Of a DNA stretch of 64,000 bases, positions 42,566 to 50,114 are shown one piece after another. A program made the translations under genes and the position numbers. The notes below the pieces were generated by a model. That model saw only the letters and a program-made list of their open reading frames with translations. It was not told the DNA's origin and did no database searches. The stretch is from contig NZ_CP032869.1 of the NCBI RefSeq assembly GCF_003576455.2, positions 744,001 through 808,000 on the forward strand, read 5' to 3'. Each line of letters opens with the position of its first letter. Position 1 is the first letter of the stretch. The stretch comes from Mucilaginibacter celer. GTDB lineage: Bacteria > Bacteroidota > Bacteroidia > Sphingobacteriales > Sphingobacteriaceae.

Positions 42566-43299
42566 ATTTTACCTGTTATATCGTTGATGATGATCCGGAT
42601 GCAGTTGACCTGCTGCAGGAGTATATCGGTCAGACTGAAGGGCTCGACCTGGTCGGTTCATCGCTGAGCCCGGTAACCGCGCTGCAGGAGATCACGCGGG
42701 AAGATGCACCGGACATCACATTTATCGACGTCGACATGCGCGTCATGAACGGCATAGAACTTGCCGGCCTCGTCAACCTGTACACCAACGTAGTGTTCAC
42801 GACCGCTTTTCCGGAGTACGCGTTGCAGGCCTTCGAAAAAGCTGCCTATGATTACATTTTAAAACCGATCAATTATGAACGGTTCTACCGCTCTATACAG
42901 AACATCAGGCATAAAATGAAAAAGGCCTGGCGGGGAAATTCGCTGGCACCGGATGAGTTTTTTAATATCAAGAGTGAGCTGAAGGAGCGGATGGTGAAAG
43001 TAAAAACCGCAGAGGTGATCTATGTTGAGGGGGCGGGAAATTATATCATTATCCATACGGAGCGTAATGAAAAACACATGACTTACCTCAAAATGAAGGA
43101 AATTGAACATCACTTGCCGAGACAATTATTCGCCAGGGTGCACCGCTCTTTCATTGTGAACATGAACCATGTTGAAATCATTGAAAGGAATCGGATCAAA
43201 CTGGTCAATGACCAGGAACTGGTGATGGGCGATTATTATAAAAAACGCTTCCTGGACATCATGGACGGGAGACTGATCAAAACCGACCGTAAGCCCTGA
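42562..43299 (+). CDS. LytTR-family response regulator
   Basis: A 245-residue regulator. The receiver domain (1-120) has the acidic pocket 'VDDDPDA' and phosphoacceptor Asp56 in 'FIDVDMRVMNG'; the usual Pro after Met is Arg here. Thr/Lys switch residues are in 'FTTAFPEYALQAFEKAAYDYILKPI'. The LytTR DNA-binding domain covers about 145-240 ('KTAEVIYVEGAGNYIIIHT', 'FARVHRSFIVNMNHVEIIERN'). It ends 4 bases before the end of the convergent LanB-type gene, leaving no room for a terminator. LytTR regulators control peptide and competence-type loci in many bacteria, supporting a link with the adjacent RiPP genes. Confidence 0.93.
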   Translation: MNFTCYIVDDDPDAVDLLQEYIGQTEGLDLVGSSLSPVTALQEITREDAPDITFIDVDMRVMNGIELAGLVNLYTNVVFTTAFPEYALQAFEKAAYDYILKPINYERFYRSIQNIRHKMKKAWRGNSLAPDEFFNIKSELKERMVKVKTAEVIYVEGAGNYIIIHTERNEKHMTYLKMKEIEHHLPRQLFARVHRSFIVNMNHVEIIERNRIKLVNDQELVMGDYYKKRFLDIMDGRLIKTDRKP

Positions 43300-43303
43300 T
43301 CCC

Positions 43304-46300
43304 TTAACTTCGCTTTCGCTTCAGTTCGGACCGCAGGTATTTATATAACAGGTAATAAATGACCATTTCCTGTTTGCGCTGATTGTTTGGGAATAACCGA
43401 TTGACGTGCATATGGATGATGCTCCGTAGAAAGTCCGCTTGCTGCGTTACGCCGCCTGTTAATGTTTGCAGAAGGGGTGACAGGCTTTTTACAAACTGCC
43501 TTGCAGCGGCCCGGATCCCCGCCCCGCTGTAAAATTCCCGACCGGAAAAGGCGGAATGGATGGCCGGGCCCAGTTCGCGGTATTTCCTGTCCAGTTCCAC
43601 TCGGATGTTATCCCCAGTGAATTCTGCAGAGAGCCCCTGATAGGAGCTATGGCAAAAATAAGCCTGCGCTTCTGCACCGGATACAAAATAACTGACCAGG
43701 TCCATGACCGACACCAGTCCGAGCAGGTAGCTGCTTAAAGCCGGTTGCCGGGCCTGCTTTTTCAGAAATCCGGCCACCAGTTCGCTGCTCGCCCAGAAAT
43801 GCGTTTCCGTATTTTCAATACCGCCCGCGCTGTACCGCTCCAGTTCCCTGGTATACACATCGATCTGGTATTCTCTCAAAACGTGGTGGTGGATACTGTC
43901 TTCCAGCTGCGTCTTGAAAGCAAACAGGAGCTCATTGATATTTAGCGGATCGATCTGCATCCGGAGACGGATATGCGGTGCATGGTCCTCGTAACGGATG
44001 AAAAACCATTTCCGGACCGGACCATGGGTATAGCGCTTCCGCAATAAGGGGAGGATCTTCAGCAACAGCCGGCTTGCACTGATCCTCGGGGAGTAGATCT
44101 TCAGGTACAACCATTCAGAACCCGGTATATATTTCCTGGTTTGTTTCAGTACCTTGCCGGTTCCTTTTTTGAGTTCCGGCAAATTGAGGCGCTCAGCGGG
44201 CAGCACAAAGGCGTTGAACTGGCTGGTGTAACCGTATCCTTCAGCATCCACCGCTGGTCCCCGCCCCGTGAAATAGTCTTTGATGATCAACTTTTCCTTT
44301 TGTCTTATACTGCCCAGGAAAAGATCGACGTCTTCTCTTTTCCTGGTGTGAATAAGCAGTTGCTGGTCTCCTTCTGTCAGGGCGAAGATATCCGGAAGGC
44401 CTGTTTTTAAACGCATTGCTTCGAACCTGTCATAAAGCTCAGCTTTTACAACGTTTTGGATTTTCGCCAGATCCGGCCCCGATATGATCCAGGTAGCCGG
44501 GAACAACAGGGTACCCTTGTATTTTACCGCCGGATAAAAACTCAGGCCGGGGAAAAAACGCTGGAGGTCGACCGACAGGTCCGAACGGCCGAACTGGTAA
44601 GGTATATCGGCAAGGAAGCGGAACAGCGGCAGCCTGTTCAGCGCATGGTTATAGGCGGAGGTCAGCCGGGGCATGATCACTTTACCCCCGGATGCGGATC
44701 GTAAAACGACTTTATTGTTTTCAACGGCAACCATAATGTCCGAAAGCGGGAGTTGTCTCTCCGGCGCCTGGGTGGATGCGGCGGTCAGCGGCAGGTCCCA
44801 GGACCAGATATTCTCACGGCGGTTGACGTTATCGGTATGCGGATTGGAAAGGTGAAGTATTTCCGCAAACAGGATATGCGGATTGGCGGCCTCCTGTTCA
44901 GCGGCCATTGCCCGCGCTGCACGATGGATTCCGGCATCGGCGGTGGTAAAACGTCCAGCCAGCGCAGGTGCGTTCACACCGCCGGCGCTTTCGAGGTAAA
45001 GCATTTTTTCGCTTATCCTGAAAAGGACCGATAAGCCCAGCGGTTGGCTCCCGGTGGAAATTCCTCCTATACGCCGCAGTTCATCTTCCTCCAGTTCGAT
45101 AACTGTTTGTTTGCCGGTTTGCCCGCTGTGCCAGCGGTCAAGCAGGTATTCATGGGCAGGGGACCAGGCGATGAGTTGTCCGGTATCGGATTTGAGATGG
45201 ACATGAAGCGTCTCCAGCAGGGGATTGTCTGTTTCAGGCTCCTGATGCTGGTACCCGATGCCCAGCTCCGGGTCGAGGGCCGTCATCAGCGGAACAGATC
45301 TACCCTCGAAATGCTGCTGAAAACCCTTGATGAAACGTTCCATTTCCGGGAGCTTTTCAGCCGGGCACAAGGCATTAAGCGCGAAAAGGCCGTCGGCGAT
45401 CTTTTCCTGGAAATCCTTTGTCAGCCCGCCTTCCTCCATAGGCCGGGTCAATATAACATTGAGATGCTGCCTGGTTTCAGGGCCTGCATTTTCCGGCAAG
45501 AATGCAGCCAGTTCCTGGTTCATCCCCCGAAAGCGTTTGTCGCTAACATCCCGCAGGTTACCGGTAATTTTTATTCTGCCGGTCAATACTGACGGATAAG
45601 CGGGCCGGTCCCCGGAGGTTTCCTGGCCGGCCAGGAGGTTTTGCAGGTAATCGCTCCCAGCGATATTGGGCCTTAAAACGGGAAGCAGTAATTGCGAGTC
45701 TTTCAGGAACCCGACGTAATCTGTCGCTTCTTCGACGGAACAGCCGGCGTTATCCCTGATCATCGTAACTATTGACGAGTTTGTTTTTTCTGCCCGGCAA
45801 AACGCGAGGATGTCCTTCAGTAAACGGCTGAAGTCAGTCGACTGTAACTGGTATTCCCGCTGAATAAAATCCTGGTCGGGTGTTGTTCTTATAAAACGGT
45901 ATTCTTCCATTGCCCTGTAAATGGTCGGATTGGCCACGAATAGGTTTTCTTGTTCCCGCACCCCGGCTAACAACGCGGGTCCAACGCGTGCGGCATATGC
46001 CTGGTCCGGGCTTAGGGCGACACTGAAATCTTTGAACCTGTTAAACCTGAGCGAGGTTTCGCCTGTCCAGCGGATCAGCGATACGCTCGAAAAAAGACCG
46101 AAAGGAGTGGTTCGGAAGCAAAAGCGGTTGAAGTATTTAAGGATCGTCAAACATTCTTTTTCCTTCAGTTTGGTTGCGTCAAACCCGCTCCGGTTTAAAT
46201 TATCCCAGAATGCCGGGCTTGCAATATACAGGGCGGCACGGAAAAGCGGGTCTTCCAGCATCTGCTGTAAACTGGTGTTGTGATAAGCTTCTTCTGCCAC

Positions 46301-46345
46301 AGCCGGCATACGCAGTAACAGGGTATCGGAGAAATAATAATTCAT
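43304..46345 (-). CDS. Class I lanthipeptide-type dehydratase (LanB), full length
   Basis: A 1013-residue protein with both LanB parts. The N-terminal lantibiotic dehydratase domain (about 1-720) shows 'DPLFRAALYIASPAFWDNL' and the hallmark 'RFCFRTTPFGLFSSVSL'. It uses glutamyl-tRNA to glutamylate Ser/Thr of a precursor. The C-terminal SpaB_C/elimination domain (about 750-1005) has 'KWFFIRYEDHAPHIRLRMQ', 'YQIDVYTRELERYSAGGIENTETHFWAS' and 'SIIHMHVNRLFPNN', and removes glutamate to leave dehydro-amino acids. Length fits canonical full LanB enzymes, not split ones. No LanC cyclase is adjacent. The likely substrate is the 56-aa peptide at 41227-41397 on the same strand. It is transcribed independently of that gene. 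Confidence 0.9.
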   Translation of the reverse strand: MNYYFSDTLLLRMPAVAEEAYHNTSLQQMLEDPLFRAALYIASPAFWDNLNRSGFDATKLKEKECLTILKYFNRFCFRTTPFGLFSSVSLIRWTGETSLRFNRFKDFSVALSPDQAYAARVGPALLAGVREQENLFVANPTIYRAMEEYRFIRTTPDQDFIQREYQLQSTDFSRLLKDILAFCRAEKTNSSIVTMIRDNAGCSVEEATDYVGFLKDSQLLLPVLRPNIAGSDYLQNLLAGQETSGDRPAYPSVLTGRIKITGNLRDVSDKRFRGMNQELAAFLPENAGPETRQHLNVILTRPMEEGGLTKDFQEKIADGLFALNALCPAEKLPEMERFIKGFQQHFEGRSVPLMTALDPELGIGYQHQEPETDNPLLETLHVHLKSDTGQLIAWSPAHEYLLDRWHSGQTGKQTVIELEEDELRRIGGISTGSQPLGLSVLFRISEKMLYLESAGGVNAPALAGRFTTADAGIHRAARAMAAEQEAANPHILFAEILHLSNPHTDNVNRRENIWSWDLPLTAASTQAPERQLPLSDIMVAVENNKVVLRSASGGKVIMPRLTSAYNHALNRLPLFRFLADIPYQFGRSDLSVDLQRFFPGLSFYPAVKYKGTLLFPATWIISGPDLAKIQNVVKAELYDRFEAMRLKTGLPDIFALTEGDQQLLIHTRKREDVDLFLGSIRQKEKLIIKDYFTGRGPAVDAEGYGYTSQFNAFVLPAERLNLPELKKGTGKVLKQTRKYIPGSEWLYLKIYSPRISASRLLLKILPLLRKRYTHGPVRKWFFIRYEDHAPHIRLRMQIDPLNINELLFAFKTQLEDSIHHHVLREYQIDVYTRELERYSAGGIENTETHFWASSELVAGFLKKQARQPALSSYLLGLVSVMDLVSYFVSGAEAQAYFCHSSYQGLSAEFTGDNIRVELDRKYRELGPAIHSAFSGREFYSGAGIRAAARQFVKSLSPLLQTLTGGVTQQADFLRSIIHMHVNRLFPNNQRKQEMVIYYLLYKYLRSELKRKRS

Positions 46346-46401
46346 AGGCGGGAAAGATCATTTACAAGTGAACACAATATGACCATTCCTTATGAATTTA
46401 T

Positions 46402-46491
46402 TTAGTCCGCATCACTATTACGTGAATTTTCAGTATCTCCGTAGGTGCCGGTAGCCAATGTTTTATTCAGTAGCCCCAATTTTTGCGCCAT
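46402..46491 (-). other. Very small ORF just upstream of the LanB gene (doubtful)
   Basis: A 29-codon frame beginning MAQKLGLLNKTLATGTYGD and ending shortly after. The 'KLxLxNKTxAT' pattern recalls Bacteroidota class I lanthipeptide leaders. However, it has no Cys, a very short tail, and the frame is open upstream into what may be the end of a frameshifted gene (46515-46784). It may be a decayed precursor or simply the tail of that gene. Confidence 0.2.
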
Positions 46492-46514
46492 TTTAATCCC
46501 GGTGATAGAGGCCT

Positions 46515-46784
46515 TCAGCTGGTAAAACTTCTTGAGAGTATATTTCCAAAGTTTTCCAAGTCTAAGGATAGATCAGTAACCTCGTCCAGTTGATCTTTAG
46601 TCAGACATTTATAGTTCCCGAACAACTTAATCAGAGGGGCCTGCCGAAGTACACAGCTGATGCATGTATCACCGCTGATTTGCTGTGCATTGAGCAAATC
46701 ATAGATGTAAGTTTCCTGCAGGTCTTCGCCCATATTGGTCATCAAGGATGACCAGGTGCTGGTAGGTGCTGAAAATTTTAACAC
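46515..46784 (-). CDS. Hypothetical 89-aa ORF, possibly a frameshifted gene remnant
   Basis: A GTG-started frame on the minus strand upstream of LanB. It is helical and charged toward the end ('LTKDQLDEVTDLSLDLENF'), with a CxxC-like 'DTCISCVLRQ'. I recognise no family. After 'DLENFG' another frame continues smoothly ('KLWKYTLKKFYQLKASITGIKMAQ'), so a single frameshift may have broken a longer protein. No ribosome site is evident. It could be cotranscribed with LanB but may be non-functional. Confidence 0.25.
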   Translation of the reverse strand: MLKFSAPTSTWSSLMTNMGEDLQETYIYDLLNAQQISGDTCISCVLRQAPLIKLFGNYKCLTKDQLDEVTDLSLDLENFGNILSRSFTS

Positions 46785-46855
46785 TTGCTTTAAATTCCAA
46801 GATTAGGTAGTCCAATGGTTATATAATAAACAAACAAAACAACAAAAAAAACACA

Positions 46856-46987
46856 TTGGGTGAGCTTTTAGCCGGGCTGGCCCGGGGTTTTGCTGCTTTA
46901 CTGATGCCTTGCATTTTTCCAATGGTGCCTTTAATAGCAAGCTATTATACCAAATCTGCCGATGAAGAAGGCTGCGCGTCGTTTTAA
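46856..46987 (+). pseudogene. Fragment of a DsbD-type thiol:disulfide interchange membrane domain
   Basis: An isolated frame reads 'GELLAGLARGFAALLMPCIF' then 'PMVPLIASYYTK', closely matching the first transmembrane segment of DsbD (usual form GxxALxxPCVFPMIPxTVSFFTK), including the conserved Pro-Cys. It stops after ten more residues (taa 46985-46987). No N-terminal domain, other helices or C-terminal thioredoxin domain are present. It is therefore a remnant, inserted between LanB and the DUF5686 gene. Confidence 0.7.
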
Positions 46988-47036
46988 TGATCACGGGTTA
47001 AAGACGGTTGCTGGACGGTGACTTTACGGATTAAAT

Positions 47037-47048
47037 ACGATATATCGT
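47037..47048. promoter_or_regulatory. ACGATATATCGT palindrome (copy 3)
   Basis: A perfect palindrome 95 bases upstream of the DUF5686 start, identical to the copy at 34698-34709. Confidence 0.45.
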
Positions 47049-47142
47049 TTGCTTATTTTCTGTTATTCGATATAAGTATCTGTTTATCAGTTTTTTGAAT
47101 TTTGGCCTGTGCTTTGGTATCTTATTAGCAAAGCTTTTACCG

Positions 47143-49731
47143 ATGGATAAATTTTTACGAGGATCATTAAGTTATTGTCAGGTTATCTTGATACATATTA
47201 TCATGTTTTCAGGTATAGTTATTTCCTCTGAGGTTAATGCACAGACGCCTACTATAATCAGAGGTACAGTAACAGATAAAAAATCAAAAGAACCACTGCC
47301 AGCCGTAAGTGTCAGCTTTGTTGGTACAACAATTGGGACAAGTGCGAATAGCCGGGGAACTTACGTTTTAAGAAGCAATGGCACGCCAACGTCGGTTAAA
47401 TTTTCATTCATTGGCTATCAATCAGTTGTGAAAACAATAACACCCGGAACCGAACAAGAGCTTAATGTAGCACTGTCGGAAGATAATACTTTATTAAAGG
47501 AAGTAGTGATCAATGCCGGCAAGAAAACCAGGTACAGGAACAAGGGAAACCCGGCGGTGGAGCTGATCCGCCAGGTGATTGCCCACAAAAACCAAAACCG
47601 CGTTGAGAATTACAATTACGCAGAGTACCACCAATATGAAAAGATGGTTTTTGCTTTGAGTAACCTGTCAGATAAATTTCTGGATAAACGCATGTTCAGG
47701 AACTATCAGTTTCTTTTCCAGCAGCAGGATTCTACAGAAATAGGCGGGAAGAACTTACTGCCTGTCTACATGGAAGAAAAGCTTTCTCATAATTTTTTCC
47801 GAAAAGATCCATATGTCAAAAAGCAATTCATTGAAGCCAATAAGCAGGTAAAATATGACCCCAATTTTGTTGACAACCGCGGATTAAGCAGTTATTTCAA
47901 CCGGATGTACCAGGATATCAATATTTATGACAATAATGTTTCCATGCTGGGTAACCAGTTATTAAGCCCTATTGCTGACGGTGCTCCTACTTTTTACAAG
48001 TTTTTTATTACAGATACGCTCAAAGATGTTAGTCCAAACCTGATTGAGTTAAGTTTTACCCCGCGTACCACAACCGACCTGCTTTTTGAAGGCCGGATTT
48101 ACGTCACCATGGACGGTAATTACGCGGTTGAGAAAGCGGTTTTAGGGGTTAATAAAAATATCAATCTGAATTTTGTGCGGCAGATGCAGGCGACACTCGC
48201 CTTTGAAAAGGCGACCGATGCGAAATACCATTTGAGCCAAAGCGATCTCAAAATTGAATTTGGCCTTAACAAGAAAAAAGGTGGAGGAATCCTGGGCGAA
48301 AGGGTAGTGATGTTAAGTAATTTTATTATTAATGTTCCAAGGCCTTTACAAACTTACCAGGGGGCGGCAGAGATTACAATGCCCGATGCAACCGACAAAG
48401 ATGAAGATTACTGGAGTAAGAACCGGCCGGATAGTTTGAAAGCATCTGAAGCTAATATCTATAAAAACATTGACAGCCTGCAAAAGATTCCGTCCTTTCG
48501 GCGCACAATGGATCTTGTGACCCTGGTACTCGCGGGTTACAAAAGTTACGGTCCGTTTGAAGTTGGACCTGTAAACACTTTTTACAATTTCAATCCGATA
48601 GAAGGGTTCAGGCTGCGGCTTGGCGGACGTACCACCACCACGTTAAGCAAACGTTATTATTCTGAAGTTTATGGCGCTTACGGGTTTAAAGATCAGAAGT
48701 TCAAGTACTTTGTAAGCGGCACCTACTCCCTGAATAATAAATCCATTTATTCATTTCCTCAGAGCTATGTACGGTTAAGTTTTCAGCATGATACAAAGAT
48801 ACCTGGCCAGGAACTGCAGTTCGTACAGGAAGATAATTTCCTGCTGTCATTTAAACGCGGGAAAAACGACATCTTAACTTATAATGATGTATTCCGTTTC
48901 GATTATGTTCAGGAGTTTCTGGGACACTTTTCTTATAAAATAGGTTTCAAAAAATGGAACCAGCGTGCGGCAGGCCCGGATGTTGGCGGTGCACTGTATT
49001 TCAGGGATGGCTTTGGTAATAATGTTGACCGTGTACAATCAATGGAGGTTTCGGGCGAGGTACGTTATGCACCGCATGAGAAATTTTACCAGGGCAAGCT
49101 TTACCGTACCCCCATCCCCGATAAATATCCCATTTTTACGCTGCGGTACCAGCAGGGTATCAAGGGAGCGCTCGGAGCGGATTACCGGTACGAAAATTTC
49201 ACTGCAAATATTGCTAAGCGTTTCTACTTGTCGCAGCTCGGATATGCCGATGTGAGTACTGAGGGAGGTTTCATTGGCGGAAAAGTGCCCTTTCCTTTGC
49301 TGGATATCCATCATGCCAATCAAAGCTACGCGCTCCAGCTGCAATCCTACAACCTGATGAACTTTCAGGAATTTGTGAGTGACCATTACGCCGCTTTAAA
49401 CATAGATCAAAATTTTAATGGTTTTTTCTTCAACAAGATCCCGCTTTTGCAAAAGTTAAAATGGCGGGAAGTTATTTCTTACAAGGTACTTTGGGGAGGA
49501 TTAAGAGGCGTTAATGACCCGGCGAAAGATCCTCGTTTGCTGCAGTTCCCGGAAAGGGATGGTGTTCCTTTTACCTACACGTTAAATCATGGGCCTTATC
49601 AGGAGGGTAGCATTGGGATCGCTAATATCTTCAAAGTGCTGCGTTTGGATTATGTTGAACGTTTTACTTATTTAAATCATCCTTATGCCCCTAAAAATGG
49701 TATTAGAGTGTTTATTATTCTTCAATTTTAA
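47143..49731 (+). CDS. DUF5686 outer-membrane protein with carboxypeptidase-like regulatory domain
   Basis: An 862-residue protein from ATG 47143; a TTG 16 codons earlier is less likely. A signal/anchor helix ('ILIHIIMFSGIVISSEVNAQ') precedes a CarboxypepD_reg-like beta domain ('IIRGTVTDKKSKEPLPAVSVSFVGTTIGT'). A long DUF5686 region follows: 'RYRNKGNPAVELIRQVIAHKNQNRVENYNYAEYHQYEKM' and 'TPRTTTDLLFEGRIYVTMDGNYAVEKA'. The C-terminal half is a beta barrel ending in 'RVFIILQF'. Such proteins are outer-membrane components of unclear role in Bacteroidota. It is monocistronic. An ACGATATATCGT palindrome lies 95 bases upstream, as for the Omp85 gene. Confidence 0.85.
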   Translation: MDKFLRGSLSYCQVILIHIIMFSGIVISSEVNAQTPTIIRGTVTDKKSKEPLPAVSVSFVGTTIGTSANSRGTYVLRSNGTPTSVKFSFIGYQSVVKTITPGTEQELNVALSEDNTLLKEVVINAGKKTRYRNKGNPAVELIRQVIAHKNQNRVENYNYAEYHQYEKMVFALSNLSDKFLDKRMFRNYQFLFQQQDSTEIGGKNLLPVYMEEKLSHNFFRKDPYVKKQFIEANKQVKYDPNFVDNRGLSSYFNRMYQDINIYDNNVSMLGNQLLSPIADGAPTFYKFFITDTLKDVSPNLIELSFTPRTTTDLLFEGRIYVTMDGNYAVEKAVLGVNKNINLNFVRQMQATLAFEKATDAKYHLSQSDLKIEFGLNKKKGGGILGERVVMLSNFIINVPRPLQTYQGAAEITMPDATDKDEDYWSKNRPDSLKASEANIYKNIDSLQKIPSFRRTMDLVTLVLAGYKSYGPFEVGPVNTFYNFNPIEGFRLRLGGRTTTTLSKRYYSEVYGAYGFKDQKFKYFVSGTYSLNNKSIYSFPQSYVRLSFQHDTKIPGQELQFVQEDNFLLSFKRGKNDILTYNDVFRFDYVQEFLGHFSYKIGFKKWNQRAAGPDVGGALYFRDGFGNNVDRVQSMEVSGEVRYAPHEKFYQGKLYRTPIPDKYPIFTLRYQQGIKGALGADYRYENFTANIAKRFYLSQLGYADVSTEGGFIGGKVPFPLLDIHHANQSYALQLQSYNLMNFQEFVSDHYAALNIDQNFNGFFFNKIPLLQKLKWREVISYKVLWGGLRGVNDPAKDPRLLQFPERDGVPFTYTLNHGPYQEGSIGIANIFKVLRLDYVERFTYLNHPYAPKNGIRVFIILQF

Positions 49732-50114
49732 TTTTGCGCTTGTACCACTTTGACCTTGGAGAGTTTAGTTTATAGCACGCGAAGGCATAAATTGAGAGAC
49801 TTTGTATTATAAAATTCACTGGCCACCCGTTAACCCATTTATTCCAATATTCATTGACTGTGCTACCGTCTTAAACTTTTGATAATTAACTGTTGCTAAG
49901 TTAGCCGTTATGTTCAAGGCAAGGGCCGTGAATTTAATAACAAAAACTGTAAGACGATTGAATGTTTTAGTGAATGTTCATAAGAAAGAGCTGCAATTGT
50001 ATGTTTGAAACTAATGAGAAAACGCCCCCAACTCAAAGAGGCGTTTCTGATTAATAAACTGATCTAATAAAGGTTATAACGATAAAGAACAATTGAGTTT
50101 CTTAAGCTGTTCAA
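49732..50114. other. Intergenic region between convergent genes
   Basis: About 380 AT-rich bases. Apart from the hairpin at 50019-50047, I see nothing supported. Confidence 0.5.
50019..50047. terminator. Probable terminator hairpin near the M16 gene end
   Basis: A seven-pair stem AAACGCC / GGCGTTT around a 13-base loop, with T-rich flanks on both strands. It lies 68 bases downstream of the minus-strand M16 stop and probably ends the second SusCD operon. Confidence 0.5.

Noticed and set aside
43556..45599. Several plus-strand frames of 60-182 codons within the LanB region
   Set aside because: They lie antisense to a continuous, motif-rich 1013-residue LanB and show no family features or ribosome sites.
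46803..46994. 63-codon minus-strand ORF upstream of LanB
   Set aside because: It is antisense to the recognisable DsbD fragment and has a Cys/Phe-rich nonsense-like sequence.
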